Of a DNA stretch of 64,000 nucleotides, positions 12,069-23,970 are shown piece by piece. The notes below the pieces were generated by a model. The model was not told the origin of the DNA. It worked only from the letters and a program-made list of their open reading frames with translations, and made no database searches. The stretch is from Silene latifolia. Lineage: Eukaryota; Streptophyta; Magnoliopsida; Caryophyllales; Caryophyllaceae. Where the stretch lies: the NCBI RefSeq assembly GCF_048544455.1, contig NC_133526.1:4356001-4420000 (forward strand), read 5' to 3'. The translations under genes and the position numbers were made by a program. Every line of letters begins with the position of its first letter. The first letter of the stretch is position 1.

Positions 12069-12205
12069 AGCAGCATGAACTACAAACTGTTTTTTTATCA
12101 TAATTTTTATTTATATTTACTAATTTGTTTGTTATAATTGTTTATGGCATATGTGATTTTGGAATGTTTGAGTATATGTGATTAAATTGGTTAGGAAGAA
12201 TAGTA

Positions 12206-12355
12206 ATTCGAGGCGCAATTTTGATTCGGGTCACTCGGAAACAGTCTCTTTGTGTTGCTTTGCTACCCCACAATTTGTGGGAGTCCTTGAGGGACTAGGC
12301 AGTTACCCCGCAATTTGCGAGAGCCCTTGACTCTTTGAGGGACTGGGGACAACTG
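12206..12355 (+). mobile_element. SINE fragment (3' body)
   Basis: It has the segment CACTCGGAAACAGTCTCTTT followed by two copies of a CCCC(A/G)CAATTTG(T/C)G(G/A)GAG hairpin unit, ending in GGGACTGGGGACAAC. The same order is seen in the copy at 16990-17245 (GGGTAAGGCTGCGTACATTC, then CCCCGCAATTTGCGGGAGCC). This is the 3' module of a widespread plant SINE of Au type. The duplicated hairpin unit is peculiar to this copy. Confidence 0.6.
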
Positions 12356-12382
12356 GGTAGTGTTATTTTTTCGAAATATATA

Positions 12383-12586
12383 CTCCCTCCGTCCCGGTCA
12401 ATTGTTGTCCTTTCGTTTTGGCACAAAGACCAAGGAAAGAGGAGGCCAATAACTAAATGGCAAGTGGAACAAATTGAAGGAGAATGATCAAATTACTTAT
12501 CAAGTTCATTCTTAAAATAGAAAGTACAACAAATGACTGACACACCCAAAATAGAAAAGGACAACAAATGAGCGGGACAGAGGGAG
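12383..12586. mobile_element. Stowaway MITE, 204 bp, TA target duplication
   Basis: Starts CTCCCTCCGTCCCGGTCA and ends CGGGACAGAGGGAG, flanked by TA on both sides, which is diagnostic of Stowaway (Tc1/mariner). A truncated relative lies at 21283-21449 in front of JMJ32. Confidence 0.85.
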
Positions 12587-12866
12587 TAATACATTTGTTA
12601 GAGTTCAGTTATTAAAGTTTGTGAAGGTTTGAGCAAGAAGCCAAGTGTTTGTGGTCAAATGCTGAAAGCTTGTGATTATGTGGGCAGGTGAAGAAATCTG
12701 ATTTGGTCGAGTTTTCGATAATTGATTGTATAAGAAGGGATGATATACAAGGGTAGGATATTCAATGTGACAAGGTAGAATGTTAGATATGTAGGGTTTT
12801 GGATTGTGTATCATGGTTTTCTTCTTTTAATTGTTGTTAGCTAGTAAAGATTGTCTCTGAGAGATT

Positions 12867-15800
12867 ATGGGCTGTAGTTGTACATCTTCAGCGTTGCTTG
12901 CGGATAGTTCATTGCGATTTACATGGCAATGCAAGGCGACCCCTTGGAGTAGAATCCTAAATGCGCGCATAAATGGACATCAATTTACTTATAAGGGAGA
13001 AGTTAATAATTTGACAAAAAGGATTGTGGCAAAAGCGTTTGAGGTGGGTCGTGTTCTTCCTTTGCTTAAACATGAATTATTCCTAGATAGTGGTGACCAT
13101 GGGAATTTCAACAACAACAACAATGACAACAATAACAACAATAGTGGCGGTGGAAACAACAACGACAATAATGATTTTGATGGCCATGATGACGGTGGGG
13201 GTAGTCATGGATTGAATTTGGGGATTCTTGCAATTTTTTGGTCATATCGATTGGCTTCCATGTTTACGTCTAGAGTATGTGATGTTCGCAATAACATGCT
13301 TGATGGCTCATTGCCTCCTAGACAGCTAGTGCTATGCCTGTTGTCGTTCTTAGGTTTGCTTGGCTCGTTTCATATGGATTTTGCAAGCGCAATAGGGAGA
13401 ATAGATGAGAATGACGAGGAGATGAAAGGTGAGGAGGTTGTATGGGAGGTTAAGGGAGGTCAGCGAACTAAACTTATTCCCGACCCTTCAAAAGATGAAT
13501 TTGTGGTGGTTCCATCATCTTTTAATTCGTCGAGAAAGGAAGATATGGATAATGGAGTTCTTAGCCCTACAGCAGGTCTTCCTAATTTATGGTTACTGAG
13601 CAAGGATATTGTATTTCGTCTTATGTTACCAGAAGGTTTTCCTGACAGTGTGACTAGCGATTATTTGGACTATTCTTTGTGGAGAGCGGTTCAGGGCATT
13701 GCTAGCCAGATTACTGGGGTTCTTGCCACACAGGTTGGTGTTATTCTTGTATGCCTGTTTAAATCATTGCTATTTCTTTTTAGAAGGTGGGGCCATGTGG
13801 GATGCATGCTAAACTTCATGAGTATGAGGTGTCCTGATAAATTTATCCCTAAATTTTCTGTTTGCCGGGTAAGTAGTTTTTAAATTTTCAGCTTTTAGTG
13901 GGTAATAGGTATTAGACTACTAGGTATATCACATATGGGTGTGGATTTTAGATAAATTGGGTTGGTCTCACATTATACGAAAATAAGATCGTATCTCTGA
14001 AGACTAATTGGTTCCTTTTTTCTGCAGTCTTTGCTGTATGCTGTTGGATTGGGGAAGGGGGCAATTCCAACCGCAGCTGCTATAAGCTGGGTGCTTAAGG
14101 ATGGAATTGGATATCTGAGCAAGATCGCATTATCAAAGTATGGACGACACTTTGATGTCCACCCAAAGGGTTGGAGGTTATTTGCGGACCTGTTGGAAAA
14201 TGCCGCATTTGGATTGGAGATATTAACTCCCGCTTTTCCTCATCTCTTTGTCTTCATTGGAGCAACTGCTGGAGCTGGGCGTTCTGCTGCTTCTTTGATC
14301 CAGGTATTCTATAGACGTCATTTCTAGATTCATCACAAGTAGGACGTGAACTTCAGTACGAGATAGTGCTAATTTGCAAACGCAACTTCTTGACGGTGTT
14401 TAACTGCACACGACAAAAGGAAAAAAAGAAGAGAAAAGGCATTGACAAAATAATTAGAGTGTACTTCTATTTTAAATGCATACTACTGACAGAAATCTTA
14501 GCCATTACTCGTCTACAACAAATTCAATTGAATAGTATAAGCCTGATGCTAGTATATTCTCACTGTATAGCTGGAGTTTTTCTGAAATTGAAATTATTTT
14601 CGTGTATACATGTAGTTTGCGTGTTTATCATTGTGTGAAGCATTTCAGACCTTTACTGCATTGTTTAGACCATGTTGGTAAAGTACCTGCAACATTTGAA
14701 GGTACTGGTTGCCATGATTCATATTGACTTAATGGCGTTATAATCTGTAACCATAGCGTAGAACTTGGTGACTTAGCAGCCACTTTTTGTGTAACCTCTC
14801 GATGTAAGTGATACCATTTTGATATGTCTACTATGACCTAGCAAAAAGTAGCTGCGAAATTGCACTATTGTACGTGCCACACACCATATACTATTGCACA
14901 CTATTAGGGTTTCTGTTAGCACCATGTTATAAATTTGGGCCCTGACACCACACATTGTCTGAGATATTGTGAAGGTTCATCGTGACGGTCACGGCCATAG
15001 TTGGAAGTAATATCGGTTCATTTATGGCTTGACAATAAAGATCAGGCTGTCGTAGTTCGACACCAATTTCAAGATTATCTCAGACTGAAATTTAATACCA
15101 TGGTTATGGGGATCACAACCGGTACCATAATTTAATCCCATGACATATTCTGTTTATTACGTGCTAAAGGTAGCTGACAATTGACATGGTCTTGCAGGCT
15201 GCCACAAGGAGCTGTTTCTATGCAGGTTTTGCTGCTAAGAGGAATTTTGCCGAGGTAAACATGTTAATTTGCTGTAAACAAATTAGTTGTTTGATTGGGG
15301 GGAGTTTCTTTTACATACCATCACGTATGACCTGCCTTATGGCATTATGAATGATGCCAGGTAATTGCAAAGGGTGAAGCACAAGGAATGGTGAGCAAGT
15401 CTATTGGTATCGTGCTTGGGATTGCAATAGCTAATCAGATAGGCTCCTCTACACCACTTGCTCTTGCATGCTTTGGTCTGATAACTTGGGTACACATGTA
15501 CTGCAATCTGAAGTCATATCAATCCATTCAACTGAGGACTTTCAATCCTTATCGAGCAAGTACATATTTTCCCTCACAATACTCTCACCAAATTTAGTGT
15601 AGCGTAATTATGTAGGAAGATGTCAGTTTATGTAGATCTGTTAAGCACTTAAGCATCTATCCATGTGTAGCTATTTTTCTTAGTTAGGATGAAGTCACGA
15701 CAAATTAAGGGCCACGTGATCTATTGCATAGTCCATGATATTCTCAAAGCTAGGTTTCATTTCACAATCTTGATAATCTCACCATTTCCTAAAACATGCT

Positions 15801-18800
15801 CTCTGCAGGTTTAGTTTTCAGTGAATACTTGCTAAGTGGCCAGGTACCTTCTGTTAGAGAAGTCAATGACGAGGAACCTCTTTTTCCAGCAATACCTCTT
15901 CTTAATCTGAAGCCAATTTCTGAAGTGAGTTTCTTTGTATCTTATTTGTGTTTTCTAATTTCTATAATGGTATCACTTGACAAAATGGATAGCTTAAGAA
16001 AGACTCAAAATGCTCTCTGTCCTTGTATATTCCCTATAGATAGTTTTCTTTGCTACTTGAGTTAAAAGTCTTAGATTTGATTAAGGACGCGCATTTGCTC
16101 TTGTAATTGAACTCTTTTAGAGATGGATAGATGCCCAATCCCCGTGATGCTCGGACTCTTCACTTGACCCTGAGGATCCGGTGGACAGGATCCGGACATG
16201 GATCCTTGACGGATCCTTCTTTGAAAAACCGGTGTGAGAGTATTTTGTTTTTACCCTCTGTTTTGTACAGCAGCCCTATATCAGGAGTGATCTTGACATG
16301 AATTTAATGCTGTAATAAAGTCTTCATTCATGTTAAACATGAAGAAACTACTTTTCCTTTCTTTTCTTTGTTTTTTTAACTAATAATCAATTTTTTCAGA
16401 AAAAAATAAAAATTAGCCGAGTCCAAATTTAAATTTGGATCCTCGTATCCGAGTCCTTGTTTTTGAGATTTCAAGGATCCGATACTCGGATCCGTATCCG
16501 TGTTGGATCCTCATATCCAAGTCCGAGCATCACAGCCCAATCCAGCTTCTCTTGTTTGAAGTAAAAGGCGTGAGAGACTGTCTGATCCCTGAGGCCTGCC
16601 TATTTGCTCTTGTCTGGTTCTGGTATGCCTATCCTATCCTACTAGGCGCTAGGCTAGGTCTTACTTCTAGATTCAGTGTTAAGAAGAAGAGAGCTGCTCA
16701 ATCAAAGCACAAGAATGGGGGAATGTTCGAGGCCTTGCAGGGCTTTACCCCGGCTCATTGTTACTGCTCTGATCTTATGAAAATAAACAACAATGTCCTT
16801 GGAGATTTGAGTAATTCTACATGTCTTGCAAAGTGAACTGTTCTTTGTTAGGCAAATGACTTGTCCCATCAAATGGTGACGCTTTTATTGTCGATTTTGT
16901 GGTCTATAGCATGAACTTTTGTTAATTAGGATATCTGCCTGAAAAATCCAAATACAGTGATTGTTACTTTTTTTTTTAATTATTATTTTCCATATTTCCA
17001 ATGGAGCCAAAGACTCATTATTCTTTGGTTATGGATTATAATGGAATAAATCAAAATGGCTCACTAAAGTGGCTACGCTTCTTTTTTTTGTGAAGTAGCG
17101 GTCCTTCAATGCAGTTCTCGACGCAATTTTCATCTTGGGTCATTCGGAAACAGCCTCTTTGTGTTGCTAACACAAGGGTAAGGCTGCGTACATTCGACCC
17201 CCCCTTACCCCGCAATTTGCGGGAGCCATTGAGGCACTGGGGTCATGTTGTTGTATTATTTCTCTGTACGATTTCTGAGGGTTATTGGGAGATTATTTTG
17301 GGTTATTGAGGCCTGAGGGTGATGATTTTAATATCAAACCTCAGTGACTGCATTACCTCCCATGTCTGACTTATGAGGTTCTTCACTTTTTTATCCTCGT
17401 GGGGCACCTAAGGGAAAATTTTATTTGACTTGAAATCATGAGTACTTGAGTAGCCAACTCAATGTTTATACGGGTCAACGAACTACCTAGAGTGTTTCAA
17501 TGTTTTTCTTTGCAAATTTCCCAATATAAAGTCAGGGCCCCAACCAATCTTACTATGACTATCATTGTTAAGGGCCCTAACCAGTTTTCCGTTGTTACGT
17601 TGTACTATTTGGTAGTTTCCTTTGTCCTAGCCTACGGCTGTTTTGATATAAATTTACTGGCCAGTACCAGCCAGCCACTACCACGCTTTGTAATTCAAGC
17701 ATTTTGTGATTTGTTATCAATTCTTCTCGTGCAAGTAAAATCGGCTATGGATGTAAGCAATCTGATATAGTAATTGAAAGGTCAAATGAATGAAACCCAT
17801 TCACAGAATTCTGCTATTTCAACAAGGCAGATGTCAGGCATTGCCATGGACCACATCATAATTTTTTTCCGATTTTCTCTATTGAGATGCTTAAAAATGG
17901 AGCTATTTTATCTGAAGCAAGCTTTATACTTGGTCTCATTGGTCTCGTGGTGGTTGTTAAGGTAAGAAATGAACTAAATAATAAGGGCTGGTCTGCTTAT
18001 TTTAAGGAATCCTCACGTTAAACCGAAATTACTGATTGACCATGTGATCGTGAGGATCCTTCCATCTTTAAATCCTCTAGTGACTCATGAGACGTCTCTC
18101 ATCCTCTGCAAAGAACTGATAATCCCGCATCTCATATTCTCATAAAGCACTGGTGCCTACTAATTTGTCCTAATGTAAAATTTATTTTCTGCAGCCAGAT
18201 TCAAATCTGTCTACTGAAGCCAAGAACGCAGCTGCTGAAATTGAAAGGCGACTGGTGTTAGGATCCTCTCTTAGTGAAGTAGTTGAGAATAGGGAGGATG
18301 CAGTTGCACTTTTTGATCTATACAAGCACGAAGCCTACATGTTAACTGAGCACAAAGGGAATTTTTTCGTAAGCAACTTCTAACACGACTGCTTTCTAGA
18401 ATCTAGATGAAAAAAAATACATAGACTACTTCTATTCCCGTTTGCTCTAGGCTTCAGGATTCGGATTGGCTCTACTATGTTAGTCGTTAGACATAATTTC
18501 CTCTGTACTCATATTGCTTTTAAGGGCTTTTGTACTGTATTTAATGTGCGTTGTTTCTTAAGGTGTCTTGCTTATGCAACATCACACAAGTTTACTTTCA
18601 GAAATGTTTTTCCATATGCTATGAATTAGTCCATGTGGTTGAAATATGTAATTCATTCAAATCTCTTTCGAACTCTTCAAATCTTCAAATGGTGTCTCCT
18701 CCTCTTAGTTGCATACTGGTCTCACCGCCTTTTAGTTGCTAATGGGGATTGGCTTGATGCAGGTTATGCTTAAAGAAAATGCTTCACCACAAGATATGCT

Positions 18801-19047
18801 CAGATCTCTGTACCAAGTGAACTTTCTTTACTGGTTGGAGACTAATGCTGGTATAAGATCAAGAACCGTGTCAGATGATTGTCAACCTGGTGGGAAATTG
18901 CAGATATCTCTGGAGTATGCTCAAAGGGAGTTCAACCATGTGAAGCATGATAGTGAGTCAGCAGGTTGGCTTGTTGACGGGCTTATTGCTAGACCTTTAT
19001 TTCACAGGATTTGTGTTGACAATGTGTCTGCTGTACCTACTAGCTGA
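12867..19047 (+). CDS. RUS1: Root UVB sensitive 1 (DUF647 protein), plastid-targeted
   Basis: Seven exons: 12867-13733, 14028-14303, 15198-15254, 15361-15559, 15809-15924, 18195-18368 and 18763-19047. All introns are GT..AG and the product is 657 residues. RUS proteins act in UV-B perception and vitamin B6-linked seedling development; their biochemical activity is not settled. Residues 80-113 are an Asn/Gly/Asp-rich linker, and 155-172 are hydrophobic. The DUF647 domain starts near residue 245 ([19 protein letters not shown]) and runs through [60 protein letters not shown] and [20 protein letters not shown]. The tail from about residue 506 ([12 protein letters not shown]-like segment, then [16 protein letters not shown]) matches RUS1. 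The codon at the exon 4/5 junction is split (A|GT, Ser). Intron 5 is long and hosts a MITE and a SINE. The choice of RUS1 over RUS2-6 rests on the wording of the domain and on the JMJ32 neighbour. Confidence 0.9.
13105..13210 (+). repeat. AAC-rich trinucleotide tract coding the Asn/Gly linker of RUS1
   Basis: Runs of AAC/AAT and GGT/GGG codons in exon 1 encode residues 80-113. This is a slippage-prone coding microsatellite, and the linker length probably varies between alleles. Confidence 0.75.
16142..16534. mobile_element. 393-bp MITE with 9-bp target duplication in RUS1 intron 5
   Basis: Flanked by perfect copies of GCCCAATCC (16133-16141 and 16535-16543). The ends are inverted: GTGATGCTCGGACT near the left end and its reverse complement AGTCCGAGCATCAC in diverged form at the right end, with TGAGGATCC sub-terminal on both sides. 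The interior is rich in GGATCC and ATCCGAGTCC motifs. A 9-bp duplication points to a Mutator-like transposase supplied in trans. Confidence 0.85.
16990..17245 (+). mobile_element. SINE copy in RUS1 intron 5
   Basis: Contains CATTCGGAAACAGCCTCTTT, GGGTAAGGCTGCGTACATTC, a C-run and CCCCGCAATTTGCGGGAGCC, ending CACTGGGGTCATGTTGTTGT. This is the 3' module of an Au-type plant SINE. The 5' half (TTCAATGCAGTTCTCGACGC) is shared with the fragment at 21143. Confidence 0.7.
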
Positions 19048-19880
19048 TTCGAGAACAGAACATTTTGTTATTGGGGTCACGACTCACGAGTAGAACGCTG
19101 GTGCTGAAGTTGCAGTTTTGTGGCCTTACCCTTGGCAAACGGGTCATTCAAGTAATGATTAAAATGGGTCATGATTAAATCCGGTCATTACAGGTGATGC
19201 TATTGGGGAAGCTCCGGTTTGGGTTGTTTTCGGGTCAGTAGTACTGTAACAGGCTGGGTTATTTTTGGGCAGTGGCTAATTGTTTCAAATTAAGTAATTT
19301 CCGATCATTTCAGCCAACATTTTGTCGGTATACTCTTGAGCCAGTGACAGTAGCTTAGGATTGTTTCAACAGCTCATTCCCCGGTTACTTGATTGGCAGA
19401 ATAGCAGTCGAAAATCAAGAACACTAGCACTAAAGACAACAGTTAAGCAAGTTTTGGTCGGAGCTGATTGTTATGTATCCGACTTTCCCTGTATTTATTT
19501 CAGAAGCTACGTATGCAAACCTGCGTTACGCAACTGGCCTACTGACTGTTGTTAGAAGTGGAATTCAGTAGTTCCCCTTTTGGCTGTTTTTCACATTCAT
19601 AATGTAGACATGAACACTGACGATTTACCTGGGAATGTATCCATTCTTTTGTGATTTATCTGCGACACTTGATTACATGAAGTCTTGTTTGTTCCTTCTT
19701 GTTTTCTTTTTTTCGTATATATGGAGAACTGTTTTGTATTCTCAAATCATGCAAACAATCTTGAGGTGCATGTGTGTGGTGGACTGGTGGATGCTTTGCA
19801 AGTCGTAACATTTGCACATATTATATTCATTATTATCCGTGGGCAAAATCGTGACTTCTTAACCCGATTGGATTGCCTTA
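19048..19880. other. 3' flank of RUS1
   Basis: Probably holds the RUS1 3' UTR. No ORF with a recognisable product and no RNA gene was seen. Confidence 0.4.
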
Positions 19881-20355
19881 GACTCCGTTTGGCAAGACTT
19901 TTCAGATACCTGATTTGGTCAAAGTAGCTTATTTGACCAAAATTTCAGGTACCTTATTTTTTTGTTAGCGTTTGACAAGTAGTTTATTTAACCAAATAAG
20001 CTACTTGAAATGAAATGCGCCACCTAGAGAAGAGATTGAGATTTCAGTCACTGATTTGATTGGATTTTCCGTTTTTATCCCTTAAATATATACTATTAAA
20101 TAATTATCATATCCTTTTACGTCATTTCATCAAAATCATTTACCTTTTTAGTTAGTTTGTCAAACACTTCTTTATATAATCACCTCTTTATCGCTTTAAT
20201 TTTCAAATTATCTTATCGATACCTTTTCGTTTGCTTAGCTTTTTTAATTTTCAAATTCCTTTTGAGGTTTCAATTTACCTTTTCGCTTAGTTTTAACAAA
20301 CGAGACTTTCAGGTTTTTAAATTTACCTTTTCAGTTAATTTTAACAAACAGAGCC
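19881..20355. mobile_element. PIF/Harbinger (Tourist-like) MITE, copy 1
   Basis: Starts GACTCCGTTTGGCAAGA and ends AACAAACAGAGCC, with TTA on both sides as a 3-bp target duplication. It shares ends and internal CAGGTACCT / AGCTACTT motifs with the copies at 42685-43117 and 44810-45248. Length 475 bp. Confidence 0.8.
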
Positions 20356-20857
20356 TTAAGACAGTTAAAACGTGGGACGCTCATAAAAGAAAATAACCAT
20401 CGCAAGGTTATTAGAAGTTCATTTTATTCTTCTATCTCCATTATTAAAAACAACATCATATGCGAACTACCAAAATTGTAATCTTTTCTTTCGTGTATAA
20501 AACAGTTATACACTAAAAATCGTAAAATCGGTCCCCGATTTACATATTCGAGAGTTCGAGGCCCCAAGAGTGCATTCATCATAAAGCAAAAAGCTCTGTA
20601 TCTCCCGCCTCTCTTCCCTTTCATACTCACACACTGACGTCGCCATCAATTTTACCAGTAATCTCTCTCTCTTTCCTTTGATAATATTTCATCTTTCATT
20701 GTTCTGCTGCTAATTATTAAGCTTCAGTTTGGATTTTATTGTGATTTTGGGATGAGTTCATCTTTCATATGTTTGTTTTTAATCGGTTTCTGCGAATTAA
20801 TGGAACAAAAATAATGATAGTTTATGATAATTTGTGTGTTTTATTTGTTCTAATTTA
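20356..20857. promoter_or_regulatory. Probable promoter and 5' UTR region of JMJ32
   Basis: A CT-rich stretch at about 20600-20690 (CTCCCGCCTCTCTTCCC, ACGTCGCC, CTCTCTCTC) looks like a plant 5' UTR. The first coding Met is 1.5 kb downstream, so an untranslated first exon and an intron are likely. No exact start site can be given. Confidence 0.25.
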
Positions 20858-20946
20858 CTCGCTCAGTCTTCTTCATTTGTTTACCTTTGATTAAAATACC
20901 TTCCCAAATATTAAGAAGGTAAACAAATGATTGAGACGGAGAGGGG
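20858..20946. mobile_element. Short Stowaway-like MITE
   Basis: An inverted pair TCATTTGTTTACCTT / AAGGTAAACAAATGA sits between CTCGCTCAGTC and GACGGAGAG ends, about 89 bp. It has the same hairpin as the element at 30601-30690. Confidence 0.6.
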
Positions 20947-21142
20947 TTCTGTCTATAGGGTCATCTGTAATAATAATGAAAAAAGCTGTCTACTTAATAG
21001 AAATAAGTCGCTTTGTATGTTTGATTATTTTGTATGAAGAGTTCAATTCAGGTGGTGGTATCACAACTCAAATTGGGTAATAATGTAATTTGAAAATGGA
21101 TGTATTAGGTTTTATGTTAATCTTGTCTGAGTTGATTTCTAT

Positions 21143-21245
21143 TTCCAATGGAGTCAATGACGTCCATGTTTTTTGGTTTTCGATTGTGCTTCTTTTGCTA
21201 TGCAGTAACAGTCATTCAATGCAATTCTCGATGCAGTATACCTCA
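21143..21245 (+). mobile_element. Truncated SINE fragment
   Basis: Shares TTTCCAATGGAG and ATTCAATGCA.TTCTCGA.GCA with the 5' half of the SINE in RUS1 intron 5. The 3' module is missing. Confidence 0.45.
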
Positions 21246-21282
21246 TGCATCGGGGCATCGGGACTATACTGGCATGAAGATA

Positions 21283-21449
21283 GTTTTGGCACAAAGACCA
21301 AGGAAGGAGGATTGGGTCAATTATTAAATGACAAGTGGAACAAATTGAATGTGAATGATCATCAAATTCATTCTTAAAATAGAAAGGACAACAATTCACT
21401 GATACACCATAATATGGAAAAGGACAACAAATGACCGGGACAGAGGGAG
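21283..21449. mobile_element. 5'-truncated Stowaway MITE
   Basis: Matches the element at 12383-12586 from TTTTGGCACAAAGACCAAGG through GGACAACAAATGACCGGGAC to the AGAGGGAG end and TA. The left terminal repeat is lost. Confidence 0.75.
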
Positions 21450-22145
21450 TACAAGGGTAATAGAGGTAAAATAAGGGGAAGGGGAGGAGATTGGTGGTGA
21501 GTGGTGGTCATGGCGTGTGGAAAGGGGGAGGTGACGAGGGAACTATTTCCTTCCTTTATGGATACCCTTACCCTCTCTTCCTCATTTCCACTTTCCTATA
21601 CCACCGCCGCCACTTTTCTCCCTTGATTTTAGCTATATTATCATGTTAATAGGTACTCCCATCCCAAGCAATTTATTAGGCCAATCCAAGCAAGCTCTCG
21701 AGAGTGATTGGGTTTCTGGACCCTTCAAACTGTATCACTATGGCTTATGTTTACTTCATTTTTTTCCCTTATCTCGTCTGTTTTTCTAATGTGGCGTTGT
21801 TCATTGTATCTGGATTATTGCTACTTGCCATCTTACCCCTATATATAATTTCTACAGAGGAGTATGTGTCCCGGTGTTTAAGGAGGCCTTCTTTGATGGT
21901 ATATGCTTGACATTATGTAATGTCTGTTGAAGGGCCATATCAAGTGACTGTCATCTTTACGTTATTTGCTCAGCCAGATAGCTGCACCGCGGGATTCCAA
22001 CAGTCAATTCCTGAAATTGTTTTATTATTTGTGGGATTTTGAAATATTGGCTTACTGCTTTGATCATGTCACTTTAGCCGTGTCCTGGATTACTTTGGCC
22101 TCGTGAATTTGAAATTGTTACACTAGTCTACCCACACAGAGTTAA

Positions 22146-23970
22146 ATGGCTGCAAAGAGGACTTCCAACACAGAGGATATCAGTAAATTATGGGAGGAAG
22201 TCAGAGAGCTGAGCCTAGGTACCTCGGCTCAGGTGGAGCGGCTTGACTCACCACCTTCTCCAATCGAATTTTATAGGAACTTTGTTGCTCCTAACAAGCC
22301 TTGTATCATATCCAACGCCCTTGAACACTGGACCGCCCTTTCATTGTGGTCTTCTGATGAGTATTTATGCGGGGTGTTAGATTCCTCGGAGGTTTCTGTT
22401 CATCTGACTCCAAATGGCCGAGCTGATTCCCTTGTTCCGCATCCTGAAGACCCTTCCTCTCTTTGTTTTGCTTCTGCACATGTCGAACAAATGCCATTTT
22501 CTGATGCATTGCCGCTCATTTCGAAACCTAAAAAGAATGCTAACATGGTGGCATACATGCAACAGCAGAATGATTGCTTCCGGTCAGAGTATTCGGTTTT
22601 ATTCTCAGATTGTGATACACACATTGGTTGGGCGTCTGAAGCTCTAGGCTGTCTACCTGAGGCTGTCAACCTTTGGATTGGCAATCATCTCTCCGAGACT
22701 TCCTTCCATAAAGATCATTATGAAAATCTTTATGCGGTTGTTTCTGGGGAGAAACATTTCACTCTTTTGCCACCTACAGATGTTCATCGCCTTTATATTC
22801 GTCCATATCCTACTGCACAGTACTCTTACAGTCAGGTATTTTTACTTATCTTAACTTATGCTGATGTTCTCTGATTCATTCCTCGTAAGTTACGGACCTG
22901 ACCTTACCTAAAACCCGAAATGACTGTATCCAACCTATTCTCGACTCAAACTTTGCTGGACATGAGAATTTGATATTACCTGATGTGAAATGCCGCAACT
23001 TGAAGTTACCCCGACCAGAATGATCCGACCCAACCAGAGTGACCTGTTTACTAGACCTACTCTCACGCGTCTGATGCACGAGGTTGAATTTTATTTTGTA
23101 GAATAGAAGAGAATTCAGCTTACAACTTGATGATCCAATCAGACATGTGCCATGGTGCAGTGTGAACCCTGATCCATCTCAAGGGATGAAGGAAAGGGAA
23201 TGGAACAAGTTCCCCTTATATTTTGACGGGCCAAAGCCGTTTGAGTGTACAGTCAAGGCTGGGGAGATGCTGTATCTGTAAGTTTGACCACTTAAAGCTA
23301 CTTTACGCCTTGACATGTTTCCAAATTTTCATTTCCGCTTGATGGTGCACCTGGTGACATGACTATCTTTTCCCTCCATGTATCTAAGATTCTTAGTTTC
23401 GCCCCTGTGCGTTTGATGAACGTCACTTTCGCCATTACAGATACCTCTTGTGTTAGCCTTTGGTCATCCCCTCGTTATCTTCATGTCTCAATGTTGTTTG
23501 CTCTCAGTGTACGCTAGAATTTCAAGCCTGCCCGTCTTAGTGCTGTATTTAGTTTCTTGACGCTTCGTGGAATTGATAAATGTAGAAAAATCTATGAACT
23601 TCAGAACTTTATGTGGCTTAAGGAACTTGACGTTAGGAGTGACAATTTCCGTCCTTGTGGTCTGTCATCACTGGAAAGAGCCTTTATGTGGCTTAAGGAA
23701 GTTATTGTTGTACAATGTCGGATGCCTTAAGCTGAGTTTCGCTTATTGCAGGCCTAGCATGTGGTTTCATTACGTGAAGCAAAGCCCACGCACAATCGCA
23801 GTCAATTACTGTAAGTACCTCTGAAAAGAATCGTTTAGTCCTTGAGGAGTTATACTCCTTAGTAAGGTGTATAAGCTAAGCTTCATATTGTTGTTGCAGG
23901 GTATGATATGCAGTTTGATATCAAATATGCTTACTTCAACTTTCTGCAATGTCTCAACCCTACTACTTGA
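22146..23970 (+). CDS. JMJ32: JmjC-domain 2-oxoglutarate/Fe(II) oxygenase, JMJ32 (JMJD7-like)
   Basis: Four exons, 22146-22835, 23102-23277, 23752-23810 and 23900-23970, giving 331 residues. Two codons are split (CT|G Leu and T|GG Trp). The protein is a small JmjC-only enzyme with a cupin fold. The iron ligands are visible as H188 and D190 in SFHKDHYENLY and H295 in MWFHYVKQSPRTIAVNYW. WIGNHLSETS and SGEKHFTLLPP are the strands around the site. In Arabidopsis JMJ32 is reported with JMJ30 as an H3K27 demethylase acting on FLC at warm temperature, while the animal relative JMJD7 is a lysyl hydroxylase. The chemistry of this copy cannot be read from sequence. The JMJ32 assignment is backed by its position next to RUS1, as in Arabidopsis. 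Confidence 0.9.

Noticed and set aside
23567-23824. Plus-strand ORF covering JMJ32 intron 2 and exon 3
   Set aside because: The frame is not that of the JmjC protein; correct splicing uses 23752-23810. It does contain a repeated TATGTGGCTTAAGGAA word of little note.
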